DNA from: Alphaproteobacteria bacterium
Lineage (GTDB): Bacteria > Pseudomonadota > Alphaproteobacteria > CAAHEQ01 > UBA3637
NCBI GenBank assembly: GCA_017466695.1
Contig: JAFTTR010000022.1
Location: 1-64,000 of the forward strand
Length of the DNA stretch: 64,000 nt
Direction of reading: 5' to 3'
Positions 7,919 through 18,138 of this stretch are shown one piece after another. The notes below the pieces were generated by a model, which ran no database searches, was not told the DNA's origin, and worked only from the letters and a program-made list of their open reading frames with translations. Each line of letters opens with the position of its first letter. The stretch's first letter is position 1. The position numbers and the translations under genes were made by a program.

Positions 7919-10536
7919 TTTTCCTCCAACATACCTTTTAGTTTATACATATAATCTAAAGCATCTCGAGGTGATAAAGCATCAACATCTAATTTTTTCA
8001 ATGCTTCAAGCGCAGGAGATTCTTTTTCTTTTGATATTGTTTGTATATATTGTGAAAACAAGGGTAAATCATCAAATAAGGGTTTTTGATTTTGTTTTTT
8101 TTCTTCTAATTGTTGTAAAATTTCTTCAGCCCTTGTTAATACACACTGTGGTAAACCAGCTAATTTTCCAACATGGATTCCGTAAGATCTATCTGTTGCG
8201 CCTTGGCAAATTTCATGAAGAAATACAATATCTCCTTTCCATTCTTTGATTCGCATTGTGTATAAATCTATTTTATCCATACGGTTAGCTAAAGCAGTCA
8301 ATTCGTGGTAATGTGTTGCAAAAAGAGCTCTACACTTATTAACATCATGCAAATGTTCAATAACAGACCAGGCAATTGAAAGGCCATCGTACGTTGCTGT
8401 TCCTCGTCCAACCTCATCTAAAATAACAAGAGATTTTTCTGTTGCATTATTTAAAATAGCAGCAACTTCAACCATTTCAACCATAAATGTAGACCGGCCT
8501 CTTGCTAAGTCATCACTTGCACCAACACGAGAGTAAAGTTTGTCAATAACGCCAATTTTTGCATATTCAGCAGGGACAAAAGAACCCATTTGAGCTAAAA
8601 CAGCAATAACTGCATTTTGTCTTAAAAAAGTACTTTTACCTGCCATATTAGGGCCGGTAATAATCCAAAGTAAGTTTGAATCAAAAGACATAGAGCAGTT
8701 GTTTGGAATAAATGAAACTCCATTTTTTGCAAGGGATACTTCAACAACTGGGTGCCTTCCAGCTTTGATTTCAAAGGAATTGTCATTTGTTAGAATTGGT
8801 CGAACCCAATGATTGAGATCTGCGTAGTATGAAAGGGCTGTTGCAACATCAATATTGCTTAAAGCTATACATGTTTTAACAATAGCTTCATTTAGTGAAC
8901 GAATTTGTTCGACAAATTGATTGAAAATATCAATTTCCATTTCAATTGCTAATTCATTCGCATGGATAAGTTTGTGTTCAAGCTCAATCAATTCTTCTGT
9001 TGTAAAACGAACAACATTTAACATGGTTTGTTTGTGTATAAATCCTTTTGATTTATCAATTAAAAGAGAATCAGCTAATTTTGCTGGAACTTCAACATAA
9101 TAACCAACTAAATTATTGAATGAAATTTTTATATTGGGAATACCAGTTCTTTCGGCATATACCTTTTGAAGACCAAGAAGGGTATGTTTTGTGTTTTCTT
9201 TTAAGTTCATTAATTCATCTAATTGGGCAGAGTATCCCATATTAATAAATCCACCAGTTCTAACTAATTGATTTTTTGCTTCTGGATTTATTGCGCTTTT
9301 AATATCCTTTACAAGACCAGAATATTCTCCCATATATTGAAGATCTTTTTGAAGTGAATTAGGTATAAGTTCACCAGATACAATCTCACGTATAAGAGGT
9401 AATTTTTCTAAACCAATAGCTATGGCCAAAATATCTTTTGGATTTCCACATCCAACTAAAACACGGGAAATAGTTCTTTCAATATCTGGAATTGTTTTTA
9501 AAATTTCTCTTACTTTATCACGCATTAATGGATTTTGAGAAAAAAATTCAACTTTATCTAAACGATTATTGATTTCATTTATATCTAAAAGAGGGGTTGA
9601 GAGTTGGGTATATAATAATCTTGCCCCCATTGCTGTTTTTGTTTTATCAATTGTTTTTAAAACACTTGTTTCATTTTTATTATCAGCAAGAGCTATTGTT
9701 AATTCAAGGCTGCTACGTGTTGAAGCATCAATTTCCATAAATTTATTGGATAATGTTTTTATAGGAAATCTTAAAACAGGTGTTGTCTCTTTATGGGTGT
9801 GGAGAATATAAGATAACAAAGAACCACAAGCTGCTATTTCATGTCTGTCAAAAATATCAAATTTTTGATCTTTAAAAAAAGTTATTAATTCTTTTTCACA
9901 TTTTAAATATGAGAAATTTTCCATTTTCCAAAATGTATATCTCTCATCTTTTTCTTTGATAGCATGAGGATGTAAATCTATAAAATTTTCTGGTAATAAA
10001 ATTTCAGCAGGAGATATTCTTGTAATAACCGAAAGAATGTCTTCTTCCTGGCAAGTTTGAGTGAAAAATATTCCTGTTGAAACATCTGCCCATGCAATGG
10101 CAAAATCACTAAACCCAGGAACAATGGTAAGTAAAAAATTATTTTTTGTAGCTTCTAAAAGTTCATCCTCAAGCAAGGTTCCAGCTGTTACAATACGCAC
10201 AACTTCTCTGTTAACAATAGCTGTAGATCCTCTTTTTTTTGCTTCAGCAGGATCTTCAGTTTGTTCACAAATAGCAACCTTAAATCCTTCTTTAACAAGT
10301 CTTGTTAGATAGTTTTGGTATGCATGAAACGGAATGCCACACATAGGTATATTGGCAGTTCCTTCTGATTTACCTCGAGAGGTTAAGACAAGTCCAAGAA
10401 TTTGAGAAGCTATTTTTGCATCATCATAAAATAATTCATAAAAATCACCTAGACGGTAAAACAACAAACAATCTTGGTGTTGTTTTTTTATTTCCATATA
10501 TTGAGCCATCATAGGCGTTACTTTTGGTTCTTTCAT
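7915..10536 (-). CDS. mutS: DNA mismatch repair ATPase MutS
   Basis: MutS (873 aa, normal length) recognises base mismatches and small loops and recruits MutL. The N-terminal mismatch-binding domain carries the Phe-x-Glu type segment FYELF near residue 27. The ABC-type ATPase domain has Walker [10 protein letters not shown] (about 627-635), the DEVGRGT Walker B region (about 706-712) and an HYHELT segment. It is followed by an overlapping small membrane-protein gene and is divergent from a sensor kinase 42 bp away. No mutL lies in the window. Confidence 0.97.
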   Translation of the reverse strand: MKEPKVTPMMAQYMEIKKQHQDCLLFYRLGDFYELFYDDAKIASQILGLVLTSRGKSEGTANIPMCGIPFHAYQNYLTRLVKEGFKVAICEQTEDPAEAKKRGSTAIVNREVVRIVTAGTLLEDELLEATKNNFLLTIVPGFSDFAIAWADVSTGIFFTQTCQEEDILSVITRISPAEILLPENFIDLHPHAIKEKDERYTFWKMENFSYLKCEKELITFFKDQKFDIFDRHEIAACGSLLSYILHTHKETTPVLRFPIKTLSNKFMEIDASTRSSLELTIALADNKNETSVLKTIDKTKTAMGARLLYTQLSTPLLDINEINNRLDKVEFFSQNPLMRDKVREILKTIPDIERTISRVLVGCGNPKDILAIAIGLEKLPLIREIVSGELIPNSLQKDLQYMGEYSGLVKDIKSAINPEAKNQLVRTGGFINMGYSAQLDELMNLKENTKHTLLGLQKVYAERTGIPNIKISFNNLVGYYVEVPAKLADSLLIDKSKGFIHKQTMLNVVRFTTEELIELEHKLIHANELAIEMEIDIFNQFVEQIRSLNEAIVKTCIALSNIDVATALSYYADLNHWVRPILTNDNSFEIKAGRHPVVEVSLAKNGVSFIPNNCSMSFDSNLLWIITGPNMAGKSTFLRQNAVIAVLAQMGSFVPAEYAKIGVIDKLYSRVGASDDLARGRSTFMVEMVEVAAILNNATEKSLVILDEVGRGTATYDGLSIAWSVIEHLHDVNKCRALFATHYHELTALANRMDKIDLYTMRIKEWKGDIVFLHEICQGATDRSYGIHVGKLAGLPQCVLTRAEEILQQLEEKKQNQKPLFDDLPLFSQYIQTISKEKESPALEALKKLDVDALSPRDALDYMYKLKGMLEEK

Positions 10537-10578
10537 TTTATTCTTTCCTTTTCTTTGGTAATCTATTATAATAGATGT

Positions 10579-11979
10579 ATGATAAAAAGAAAAGTTAAAA
10601 AAACACCATTTTATTTGTTTCGTTTTTTAGCACGGATTTTTGTTTTAAATATCCCTATTATTATCGCATTGATTTGTCTATTGTTTTTAGGGAAAGTTAA
10701 TTTTTTAACAGCGCTGTGTTTTTTACTTGTTTTTTTTGTGTTAACAGTGTTTTGGACGATTTATGTTTTCCACGAACAAGAACAATTCATTTCGTATTTA
10801 AGAGATTTATCACAAGGACGTGATGTTGATTTGCCACACGTTCATAAAGGGATTTTTGGCTCTTTTCGTTTGGCAGACGCTTTTTTGTCTGTGAAACATC
10901 GGTGGTCGAATCAAACAATTTCAGCAGATCGTATTTTGGATAATTTGCCAGATCCTCTTTTTTTGATTAATGAACAAGGTATCTTGGTCTTTGTAAATAA
11001 GATGGCTCGTAATTTTTTTGGTGAATCAATTTTGCACCAAAATATGGTGGATGTATTCCAAGCACAAGATTTTAAAACAGCTTTTGATCAGTTAGAAAAA
11101 GGGAAAAGTAAACAAGAATGGTTTGAATGGGATTTTGAAGATGAGAGTTTTTATTCTTTTCAAGTTCGGCTAGAACGGTTGCCTGCTGTTTCAAAAAATG
11201 GGGGTGTTATGGTTATGGCTATGCATGATGTGACACAGTTAAAGTTATTCAAACAACAACAGTCAGATTTTTTTGCAAATGCAAGTCACGAATTAAAAAC
11301 ACCATTATCTGTTTTATCTGGTTTTATTGAAACGTTACAAGGAGCAGCAAAAGATGATGAAGTTGCTCGTGAAAAATTTTTAAATTTGATGGCAGAACAA
11401 ACATCTCGTATGACAAATTTAGTGCAAGATTTGCTCATGCTTTCTAAAGTTCAAATGTCACAAAAAGAAAAACGAACAGATATTATTCTTGTTGTCGATT
11501 TGTTACAAAGTGTGATTAACTCTTTAGAAAATAAAGCATTGAATTTTCATAAAAAAATAGAATTAAAATTAGTTCATGATATTCCTCGATTGATTGGAAA
11601 TAAGAATGATTTAGTGCATGTTTTTCAAAATTTGATTGATAATGCTATTAAGTATGGGGCTGAAGATTCTGTTATTACGGTTAAGGCTCAATTATGTTCA
11701 GGATTTCCTAAAAAATCGGATAAATATTTTAGTGATATTCGTCAAGTGGTTATGATTAGTATTCATAATATGGGAACACCTATTGCTCCTCAAAATATTT
11801 CTCGTTTATTTGAGCGTTTTTATCGTGTTGACAATTTAAAAAGCAGAGCTGTTGAGGGGACTGGTTTAGGGCTTGGTATCGCGCAACAAATTGTTAATGC
11901 GCATGAGGGGCTTATTGACGTACAGAGTTCTCTTAAAAAAGGAACAATCTTTAGCGTATATTTACCAATTGATTTTTAA
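10579..11979 (+). CDS. PhoR-like sensor histidine kinase
   Basis: A 466-residue membrane histidine kinase. Two transmembrane segments (roughly 15-35 and 40-60) are followed by a PAS-like domain (about 120-220), a HisKA domain with the phospho-acceptor in [10 protein letters not shown] (His237) and an HATPase_c domain with [10 protein letters not shown] (N box) and [13 protein letters not shown] (G box). The architecture resembles PhoR, the phosphate sensor, but no response regulator or pst gene is nearby, so the signal is unknown. I start at ATG 10579 because earlier in-frame codons lie inside mutS; the ribosome-binding site is weak. Its TAA overlaps the stop of the next convergent gene. Confidence 0.85.
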   Translation: MIKRKVKKTPFYLFRFLARIFVLNIPIIIALICLLFLGKVNFLTALCFLLVFFVLTVFWTIYVFHEQEQFISYLRDLSQGRDVDLPHVHKGIFGSFRLADAFLSVKHRWSNQTISADRILDNLPDPLFLINEQGILVFVNKMARNFFGESILHQNMVDVFQAQDFKTAFDQLEKGKSKQEWFEWDFEDESFYSFQVRLERLPAVSKNGGVMVMAMHDVTQLKLFKQQQSDFFANASHELKTPLSVLSGFIETLQGAAKDDEVAREKFLNLMAEQTSRMTNLVQDLLMLSKVQMSQKEKRTDIILVVDLLQSVINSLENKALNFHKKIELKLVHDIPRLIGNKNDLVHVFQNLIDNAIKYGAEDSVITVKAQLCSGFPKKSDKYFSDIRQVVMISIHNMGTPIAPQNISRLFERFYRVDNLKSRAVEGTGLGLGIAQQIVNAHEGLIDVQSSLKKGTIFSVYLPIDF

Positions 11980-13589
11980 GAATCTTGCCTTTTTAATACA
12001 TCAGCAAGAACCATATAAAGGCGCCCAATATCTGAGCCAATTAAAATACTCATTAAAAGTTTATTTTCATCTTCTTTTTGAACAGCTTGAGTCATATCTT
12101 CAAATTCGCTCATATATCTGTTAATGGCTTGATTAAAATCGGTGTTTTCCATATATAATTCTTTAATTTGTTTGTGCTGCGTTTCTGAAATCATACGGGT
12201 GATATGGCGCATGAAAACTGTTTTATCGCCATCATAATATTTTTTCCACAATGTTGATTCAGATTTTGGGGTGAAAATATGTGCCATATCAATGGAAAAT
12301 GTTTGTAATTTATCCAAAATTGCAGATGCGTTTTGTAAAAAGTCAACAGGTTTTTTCACTTGTGTTTTGTTTAAATCGTTTTCTTGGTTTTTGAATAAAT
12401 CATCTGTTTGTATGGTTTCTTTGAAATTGTTATGAGCTGTTTTTAATTTTTCAATAGCTGTGTCAATTGCTACAGTTGTTTTTTCACAATTTTCAATCAA
12501 AGAAGCATCAATTTCTTTTATTTTTTGGATAGATGATGACAATGTCTTATCTAAAGTTTCTTGATGATTTTTAACATGAGTTTCAGCTTGCGTCAGAGCT
12601 GTGTTATGGCTTCTGATAGATGTTTGTGCTTTTAAAATAATATCTTCATGTTCTTTTAAAAATTTATCAGATTTTTCAAGAGCTTCGTTTTGAATATTTA
12701 AAACAGCTTTTGCTTGTTTTAATCTACTTTCAAGTAATTCTTCTTTTTTGCTTGAAGTTAACTCGTAAGAAGAAATAATATCCTTTATATTGTTGAGGTT
12801 TTCTTCAATTTTATGTGTTGAATTTTGTGTTCCAGCTAAAATATTTTTTGCTGTCAAATCGGATTCTTTGAGAGAGGTTTCAATCTTTTTTAAAGCTGTG
12901 GCAACAGTTTCTAATTCTGTTAAAATTGGATTAAATGAAACACTGGATTCGTTTGTTAATTTTTGTAATAAATTTAGTTTTTCATTGAATAATACAGCAC
13001 TTTGAGACACTTGTTTTCCAGCTTTGATAGAATGAGCATTTAATCTTTCGATTGTGTCTGAAAGTTCTTGAATGCTTGCTGTTGTATTCGCATTCAGTTG
13101 TTGTACGTGTTGAGAAAGCTCTTCAGACCATTGCTGTAGATGTGCGCCTAATTCTCTGCTTTGTCTAGCTGTATTTGTATATACTTTTTTAAATTCTTGT
13201 ACCTGTTCACGAAGGGCGTTTGTTATAGATCTTGTATAAGTTGCGCCACTGTTTGTTGGATAAACAAGCTCGCCTAAATAAGAGCGTAAAGATTGAGCTT
13301 CATAACTTAATTGATTGGCCCTATCAAAATACGAGCTAATTAAAACAGCAATCACAATAGGGATAAATAACCCACAAAGTCCCCCAATAAATTCTGCAGG
13401 AGAAAGTTCATGCCTGGTACCCCACCAGCCAGAAGAAAATAAATAATCCCAAATAAATGCAAGCCAAACAGCGCTAAAAATGGCTGCTGCTATGAATCCT
13501 TTTTTATCCCACCAAGGTTGTTTAATTGGCTTATCAATGTTTAAAATAATATCTTCTTGAGCAGATAAGTTGTTTTGAGATATAAACAT
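11976..13589 (-). CDS. Membrane-anchored coiled-coil protein, unknown function
   Basis: A 537-residue protein. After about 30 cytoplasmic residues come two transmembrane segments (about 32-50 and 66-84), then some 400 residues of predicted coiled coil rich in Glu, Gln, Lys, Asn, Thr and Ser (about 100-450), then a helical C-terminal region without clear motif. The layout recalls polar scaffold or chemoreceptor-like proteins, but there is no methyl-accepting signature. The start at 13589 is fixed by AAGGAG 6 bp upstream; a longer frame would add a poor 37-residue leader. Convergent with the kinase gene, sharing stop-codon bases TTAA. Function not recognised. Confidence 0.75.
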   Translation of the reverse strand: MFISQNNLSAQEDIILNIDKPIKQPWWDKKGFIAAAIFSAVWLAFIWDYLFSSGWWGTRHELSPAEFIGGLCGLFIPIVIAVLISSYFDRANQLSYEAQSLRSYLGELVYPTNSGATYTRSITNALREQVQEFKKVYTNTARQSRELGAHLQQWSEELSQHVQQLNANTTASIQELSDTIERLNAHSIKAGKQVSQSAVLFNEKLNLLQKLTNESSVSFNPILTELETVATALKKIETSLKESDLTAKNILAGTQNSTHKIEENLNNIKDIISSYELTSSKKEELLESRLKQAKAVLNIQNEALEKSDKFLKEHEDIILKAQTSIRSHNTALTQAETHVKNHQETLDKTLSSSIQKIKEIDASLIENCEKTTVAIDTAIEKLKTAHNNFKETIQTDDLFKNQENDLNKTQVKKPVDFLQNASAILDKLQTFSIDMAHIFTPKSESTLWKKYYDGDKTVFMRHITRMISETQHKQIKELYMENTDFNQAINRYMSEFEDMTQAVQKEDENKLLMSILIGSDIGRLYMVLADVLKRQDS

Positions 13590-13759
13590 GTGTTCTCCTT
13601 TAAAATAAATAGCCAATTTATAAGCAGTATAATATGCTTTTGAGCTAAAATCAAGAAAAATAAAAAACATTGAAAAGTTATGTTTTTTAAGTTTTTTCAA
13701 ATGTTAAAAACGATTCGTTTGTTTTAAAAGAAAAAATAGACTATGTTTAAAATATGGGT

Positions 13760-14611
13760 TTAAAAAAATGTTTTTAAAATAGTATTTATCTCCTGAGGGG
13801 TAAATAAAATTGCTTCGGGAAATTGGTTTTTAAACCAGGTAACTTGTCTTTTTGCGTAATGACGTGTTTCTTTTGTTGCTTGAATAATCATTTCTTCATT
13901 GGAAATTTGACCATCAAGCCATTGAGAGATTTGTTTAACCCCGATAGCTTTTGTGATACCACCTGTAGCTTTTATTTTTTTTAAATACTTAACTTCTTCA
14001 ACAGCTCCTTTTTGAAGCATTTGAATAAAGCGTTGATTGCAATGATCGTATAACCATGTGCGATCTGGATTTAAAAAATAGATTTGAAAAGGCTTGTCAA
14101 TTATTTTTATTTTTGGAAGTTCTTGAAAATATTGAAGAGGTTTTCCTGTGCTTAATTGAACTTCAAGAGCTCTTCTTAATCGTTGGGGATCTACAGCATT
14201 ACAGTTTATAACTTTGGATTGAACTTCTTCAATAGGCATTTGTCGTACACTTTCACGAATGTGAGGATCTATTTCTGGAATAGGAGAAATGCCTTGAGTT
14301 AGCGCTTTGATATACAGCCCTGTTCCCCCAACAAAAACTGGCTTTTCAATAGTATGAATAATTGCTTTAACATCTTCTAGCCAAGAGGCCACTGAGGGGG
14401 TTGTATAAGCATCTAAATATCCATACAGATGATGTGGGATGCCTTCTTGTTCTTCAATGGTTGGTCTAGCCGATAAAATTAAAATATCTTTATAAACTTG
14501 TAGTGAGTCTGCATTAATAATTTCCCCCTTTATTTGTTGGGCAACTCTTAATGAAAATGCTGATTTACCACTAGCTGTAGGTCCGACAATAACAGGAATG
14601 GATTTTTGCAT
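13760..14611 (-). CDS. miaA: tRNA dimethylallyltransferase MiaA
   Basis: MiaA (283 aa, slightly short) transfers a dimethylallyl group to adenine 37 of tRNAs reading UNN codons, stabilising codon pairing. Visible motifs are the P-loop GPTASGKS near residue 9, DSLQVYKD, GGTGLY (catalytic-core loop), and the C-terminal ETRHYAKRQVTWF segment that contacts tRNA. It is divergent from lptE and is not accompanied by hfq here. The 170 bp downstream (13590-13759) carry nothing else recognised. Confidence 0.95.
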   Translation of the reverse strand: MQKSIPVIVGPTASGKSAFSLRVAQQIKGEIINADSLQVYKDILILSARPTIEEQEGIPHHLYGYLDAYTTPSVASWLEDVKAIIHTIEKPVFVGGTGLYIKALTQGISPIPEIDPHIRESVRQMPIEEVQSKVINCNAVDPQRLRRALEVQLSTGKPLQYFQELPKIKIIDKPFQIYFLNPDRTWLYDHCNQRFIQMLQKGAVEEVKYLKKIKATGGITKAIGVKQISQWLDGQISNEEMIIQATKETRHYAKRQVTWFKNQFPEAILFTPQEINTILKTFF

Positions 14612-14725
14612 GTAAACTAAATGATTTTCCTTGTTTTTTTTGATAAAATTCGTTAAACTGATTGTACAATATTTTTAATAAAAAATCAATTGAAAAAGGA
14701 TTTAACTATTTTGAAACGAGGGAAA

Positions 14726-15247
14726 ATGGTGTTTAAAAAAATAATTTTAGGCTGTTTTTTTGTTCTTTCTGGATGTGGATTTTCTCCATTGTATTATTCC
14801 TCACAAGAAGGGGAGGTTCAAACAGAACAGGTTTTGGTTGCACCTATTGCTGATTACAATGGATATATGTTAAAACAACGTATTGAAAATACGTTAAATC
14901 CTAAAAGTGTTAGTGGACCTAAAAATTATATCTTAGAAGTACAGTTAGATAGTCCTTTGCTTTCGGATCAAAGTATTCAAGGTGATAATTTTGCCAGTCG
15001 AAAAAAAATATCTTTAACTGCGCATTATAAGTTGATTGACAAAAAAACAAGTAAAGTAGTGTTAACTTCCTCAACAACGGCATTGGGTGCATTTAACGTG
15101 TTTTATGAACCATACACAACATATCAGGCAGAAAAAAGTCAAACAGAAGATTTAGTTCAAATTGTTGCGAATAATATTTCATTACGTATTGCAGCTTATT
15201 TAAAGCAAAAAGAGGTAGAAAGTGAAAGCAAAACCAGCTCAAATTGA
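14726..15247 (+). CDS. lptE: LPS-assembly lipoprotein LptE
   Basis: A 173-residue lipoprotein: short basic N-terminus, hydrophobic stretch and lipobox LSGC with Cys17, followed by GFSPLY, the hallmark start of LptE in alphaproteobacteria. LptE plugs the LptD outer-membrane translocon that inserts lipopolysaccharide. I chose the ATG at 14726 behind GAGGG, because it gives a clean signal peptide; TTG codons upstream (14690, 14711) are alternatives. The end overlaps holA by 26 bp, a conserved pairing, so the genes are co-transcribed. Implies an LPS outer membrane. Confidence 0.88.
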   Translation: MVFKKIILGCFFVLSGCGFSPLYYSSQEGEVQTEQVLVAPIADYNGYMLKQRIENTLNPKSVSGPKNYILEVQLDSPLLSDQSIQGDNFASRKKISLTAHYKLIDKKTSKVVLTSSTTALGAFNVFYEPYTTYQAEKSQTEDLVQIVANNISLRIAAYLKQKEVESESKTSSN

Positions 15248-16250
15248 GTCTTTAGAGAAACAAATTTGTTCTATTTTTAAAGTTGCGCTTATACATGGTT
15301 CAGATTTTGGGATTGTAGAAGATTGTGCACAACGACTTATTAAAATAGTCGTTCCTCAGCGTGATGAATTTTCTTTAGTTAAATTAACAAAAGCGCATTT
15401 AAAGGAGACCCCAAGCCGTTTGTTAGATGAGGGGAATATGCCGTCTTTTTTAGGGGGGCGTAAGTTGATATGGTTAAAAGAAGCTGATAATACGCTTTTA
15501 GAGTTTGTTGAAAATTATTTTAAATTTATTCAAACAGATACATTTTTATTAATAACAAGTGATGCTTTGCAAAAAACATCTTCGTTAAGAAATTTGGTTG
15601 AAAATGCATCTGATGGGTTAGAGATTGCTTGTTATACAGATGATGAAAAAGACACAAGATTGTTGATTTCTTCTTATTTAAGAGATAGGGGATATATGCC
15701 GGATGCTGATGCAATGAATTTGCTTTCAGAATCATTGGTTGAAAATAGAATTATCACACAATCAGAACTTGATAAACTAATGACTTATTTGGGTGATAAA
15801 AAACAAATTTCAGTGACTGATGTCCAGGCAGTTATCCCTAAAACAGAAGTTGCATCATTTGATGAATTGTGCCATTCGGTGGCACTTGGAAAGCAACAAC
15901 AAGCTGATAAAATTTGTCGTAACTTGTTAACAAATGGGGAAACGCCTGTTTCTATTGTTCGAATTTTAATGGCTCATTTTAATAAGTTATTGTTGGCTGT
16001 AGATATGTCTGAAAATGGTATTTCTCGAGATGAAATATTAAAGAAAATATTAAGAGCGAATCAGTTTAAACAAAAAGAAATAATGTCAACACAAATATAT
16101 TTGTGGAAAAAATCTTTTATTTTAAAAGTATTACAACTTCTGTTAGAAACGGAAAAACAAACAAAAACAACAGAACTTCCTGCAGAAGTTGTACTTGAAA
16201 GAACAATTACATCTATTGCAGGAATTCCTAAAAAGATAAAGCGTCTTTAA
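15222..16250 (+). CDS. holA: DNA polymerase III delta subunit
   Basis: HolA (342 aa) is the clamp-loader subunit that opens the beta sliding clamp. Matching features are the N-terminal ALIHGSDFG segment, PSFLGGRKLIWL (beta-clamp contact region), and the C-terminal helical collar. It starts at a GTG at 15222 behind AGAGG and overlaps lptE by 26 bp, as in many alphaproteobacteria. The gene converges on radC with a gap of only 6 bp. Confidence 0.92.
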   Translation: MKAKPAQIESLEKQICSIFKVALIHGSDFGIVEDCAQRLIKIVVPQRDEFSLVKLTKAHLKETPSRLLDEGNMPSFLGGRKLIWLKEADNTLLEFVENYFKFIQTDTFLLITSDALQKTSSLRNLVENASDGLEIACYTDDEKDTRLLISSYLRDRGYMPDADAMNLLSESLVENRIITQSELDKLMTYLGDKKQISVTDVQAVIPKTEVASFDELCHSVALGKQQQADKICRNLLTNGETPVSIVRILMAHFNKLLLAVDMSENGISRDEILKKILRANQFKQKEIMSTQIYLWKKSFILKVLQLLLETEKQTKTTELPAEVVLERTITSIAGIPKKIKRL

Positions 16251-16256
16251 TTAAGG

Positions 16257-16958
16257 TTATTTAACAATTCCTCTATTTTTAATTGAATAGACGGTATTGT
16301 TCCCAACAATTAAATGGTCGATTAATTCAATTTCAAGAGTGGCTAATTGGTCCGTTAAAAAGAGTGTGTTTTTAATATCTGAATCAGATGGTGTTGGTCT
16401 TCCAGAAGGATGGTTGTGAATTAAAATAATGGCAGCTGCTTTTGCTGAAACACATTTACTGACAATATCGGACGGAATAATTTGAATATTTGCTCGAGCA
16501 GTGGTATCTGAAATACTTGTTGTTATAACTTTTTTCTTTCTATTTAAATAAATGACCATTAAACATTCTTTATCTTTGTGAGATAAATTTAATCGAATAA
16601 AATCCAAAATGGAATCCCAATCATCTAAATAAGTTTCTTTTTGAATTTTAGGAGCCAACATCTGCAAACAGGCAGCTTCAACTGTTTTGAATAAGCAAAT
16701 CGTTGTTTCTTTTACCCCTTTTACATCAGCCAATAATCCAGGATCTGCATTTAAGACGTTTCTAAGGGTAACAAATTTTCTAAGTAATTGTTTTGCAATT
16801 GGTTTCACATCTTTTCTAGGGATAGAATACATGAGCAAAACTTCTAATAATTCAATTTCTGTTAAAGATGTTCCACCTTTATCTAGGACTTTATTTTTCA
16901 TTCTTGAACGATGACCAATGTAATCTGGTACGGTTGGTGTAGTGTTTGTTTCAGTCAA
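16257..16958 (-). CDS. radC: RadC/JAB-domain protein
   Basis: A 233-residue member of the RadC family: an N-terminal helix-hairpin-helix region (about residues 40-95) and a C-terminal JAB1/MPN metalloprotease-like domain with HNHPSG and the downstream Asp (about 177-190). The name comes from an old radiation phenotype that was later withdrawn; the cellular role is unknown. It starts 11 bp after the map stop, so map-radC is one transcription unit, an order that recurs in alphaproteobacteria. Confidence 0.93.
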   Translation of the reverse strand: MTETNTTPTVPDYIGHRSRMKNKVLDKGGTSLTEIELLEVLLMYSIPRKDVKPIAKQLLRKFVTLRNVLNADPGLLADVKGVKETTICLFKTVEAACLQMLAPKIQKETYLDDWDSILDFIRLNLSHKDKECLMVIYLNRKKKVITTSISDTTARANIQIIPSDIVSKCVSAKAAAIILIHNHPSGRPTPSDSDIKNTLFLTDQLATLEIELIDHLIVGNNTVYSIKNRGIVK

Positions 16959-16969
16959 TGGAATATCCT

Positions 16970-17758
16970 TTATTTATAGGGTGGAAAAGTATATCCTTTA
17001 GGTGAAAGAGTGAAAATTTCATAGCCGTTTTCTGTAATTCCTAAAGAATGTTCAAATTGGGCAGATAAAGATCTATCTTTTGTAACAGCTGTCCAACCAT
17101 CTGATAAGATAGTGGCTTGATGTGTTCCAATATTAACCATTGGTTCAACTGTAAAAATCATTCCTGGGACAAGTTTTGTCCCTGTCCCTGGAACACCATA
17201 ATTTAAAATGTTTGGTTGACCGTGAAAAACACGACCAATTCCATGACCACAAAAATCAAGCACAACAGAATAGTTTTCGCTTGAGGCTAGTTTTTGCATG
17301 GCGTGCCCAATATCGCCTGTTGTATTACCAGGGATGCATTGTTCAATACCAGCCATCATGGTTGCATAGGTTGTTTCAACCAATCGGCGCGCTTTTATAG
17401 AGGGTTTCCCAACATAGTACATGCGAGATGTATCCCCATACCAACCATTAAGAATAACAGTGATATCAATGTTAATGATATCTCCATCTTGCAGAATTTT
17501 CTTTTCAGAAGGGATCCCGTGACAAATAACGTGATTTGGAGAAATACAACTTGCTTTAGGGTACCCATTATAACCAATGCAAGCAGGGATACCACCATTT
17601 TGTCGCATAAAAGCTTCTAATAAATCGTCAAGGTAACCCGTTGAAACACCTGATTTTACAAATGGGGTAATGTAATCAAGTGTTTCAGCGGCAAGACGGC
17701 CTGCTTTTCGCATGCCATCAAACTCTTCAATAGGATAAATTGTAACGTTTTTTATCAT
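16970..17758 (-). CDS. map: Methionine aminopeptidase, type I
   Basis: A 262-residue enzyme that removes the initiator methionine from nascent proteins. The pita-bread fold residues align one-for-one with E. coli: His80, and metal ligands Asp98, Asp109, His172, Glu205 and Glu236, in the contexts NIDIT, YGDTSR, CGHGIG, TVEPM and FEHS. First gene of a map-radC unit. Essential housekeeping enzyme that acts at the ribosome exit. Confidence 0.97.
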   Translation of the reverse strand: MIKNVTIYPIEEFDGMRKAGRLAAETLDYITPFVKSGVSTGYLDDLLEAFMRQNGGIPACIGYNGYPKASCISPNHVICHGIPSEKKILQDGDIINIDITVILNGWYGDTSRMYYVGKPSIKARRLVETTYATMMAGIEQCIPGNTTGDIGHAMQKLASSENYSVVLDFCGHGIGRVFHGQPNILNYGVPGTGTKLVPGMIFTVEPMVNIGTHQATILSDGWTAVTKDRSLSAQFEHSLGITENGYEIFTLSPKGYTFPPYK

Positions 17759-17883
17759 GACTAATCCGTTTTTATTTTTCTTAGATATAAGGTAGCTTTT
17801 TTTTTTGTTTTTATCAAGAAAAATATTGTTGAAATAAATTTTAATGCTATACTTTATTCAAGATTAAAAAAAGAGGTTTAAAA

Positions 17884-17973
17884 ATGTTTTCATTACAAAA
17901 GTGTATAACAGCAGGAATTATTGTTTTTTTTATACTTTACTATATGCTTAAAAATTCTCCATTGGCAAATTAA
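17884..17973 (+). CDS. Possible 29-residue single-span membrane protein
   Basis: A short frame starting at an ATG 8 bp after AGAGG. It encodes a Lys-containing N-terminus, one hydrophobic span (about residues 9-23) and a short LKNSPLAN tail. Too short to assign by homology. The ribosome-binding site, the topology and its position in an otherwise empty 380-bp gap between map and rpoH argue that it may be real, but AT-rich DNA easily yields such frames. Confidence 0.4.
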   Translation: MFSLQKCITAGIIVFFILYYMLKNSPLAN

Positions 17974-18031
17974 GGTATAAATTTATATGTCTAATCATTT
18001 TAAAAACATCTTATTTTAAATAAATATTTAG

Positions 18032-18060
18032 TTGACAATCTTTTGGGCATTTGGTATATT
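18032..18060 (+). promoter_or_regulatory. Sigma70-type promoter of rpoH
   Basis: TTGACA (18032-18037), 17-bp spacer, TATATT (18055-18060). Start of transcription would be near 18067, giving a leader of about 72 nt. Confidence 0.8.
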
Positions 18061-18083
18061 CAGTCTACCTAAGAAGGGGTGGG

Positions 18084-18109
18084 TCTTGTCTCTAGTAGAG
18101 AGACTCAAG
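18084..18109 (+). promoter_or_regulatory. Hairpin in the rpoH leader
   Basis: Within the rpoH 5' leader, GTCTCT (18088-18093) pairs with AGAGAC (18099-18104), with CTTG/CAAG flanks close by. It has no T-run, so it is not a terminator. It ends about 16 nt before the AAAGGA ribosome-binding site and could take part in translational control of the heat-shock sigma factor. Confidence 0.5.
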
Positions 18110-18138
18110 TTATATTGCTTTTTGAAAGGATATAAAAA

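Noticed and set aside
10474-10578. Longer N-terminus for the sensor kinase
   Set aside because: The extra 35 residues lie opposite the mutS start and are Phe/His-rich without a ribosome-binding site; the ATG at 10579 gives the usual short cytoplasmic start before two membrane spans.
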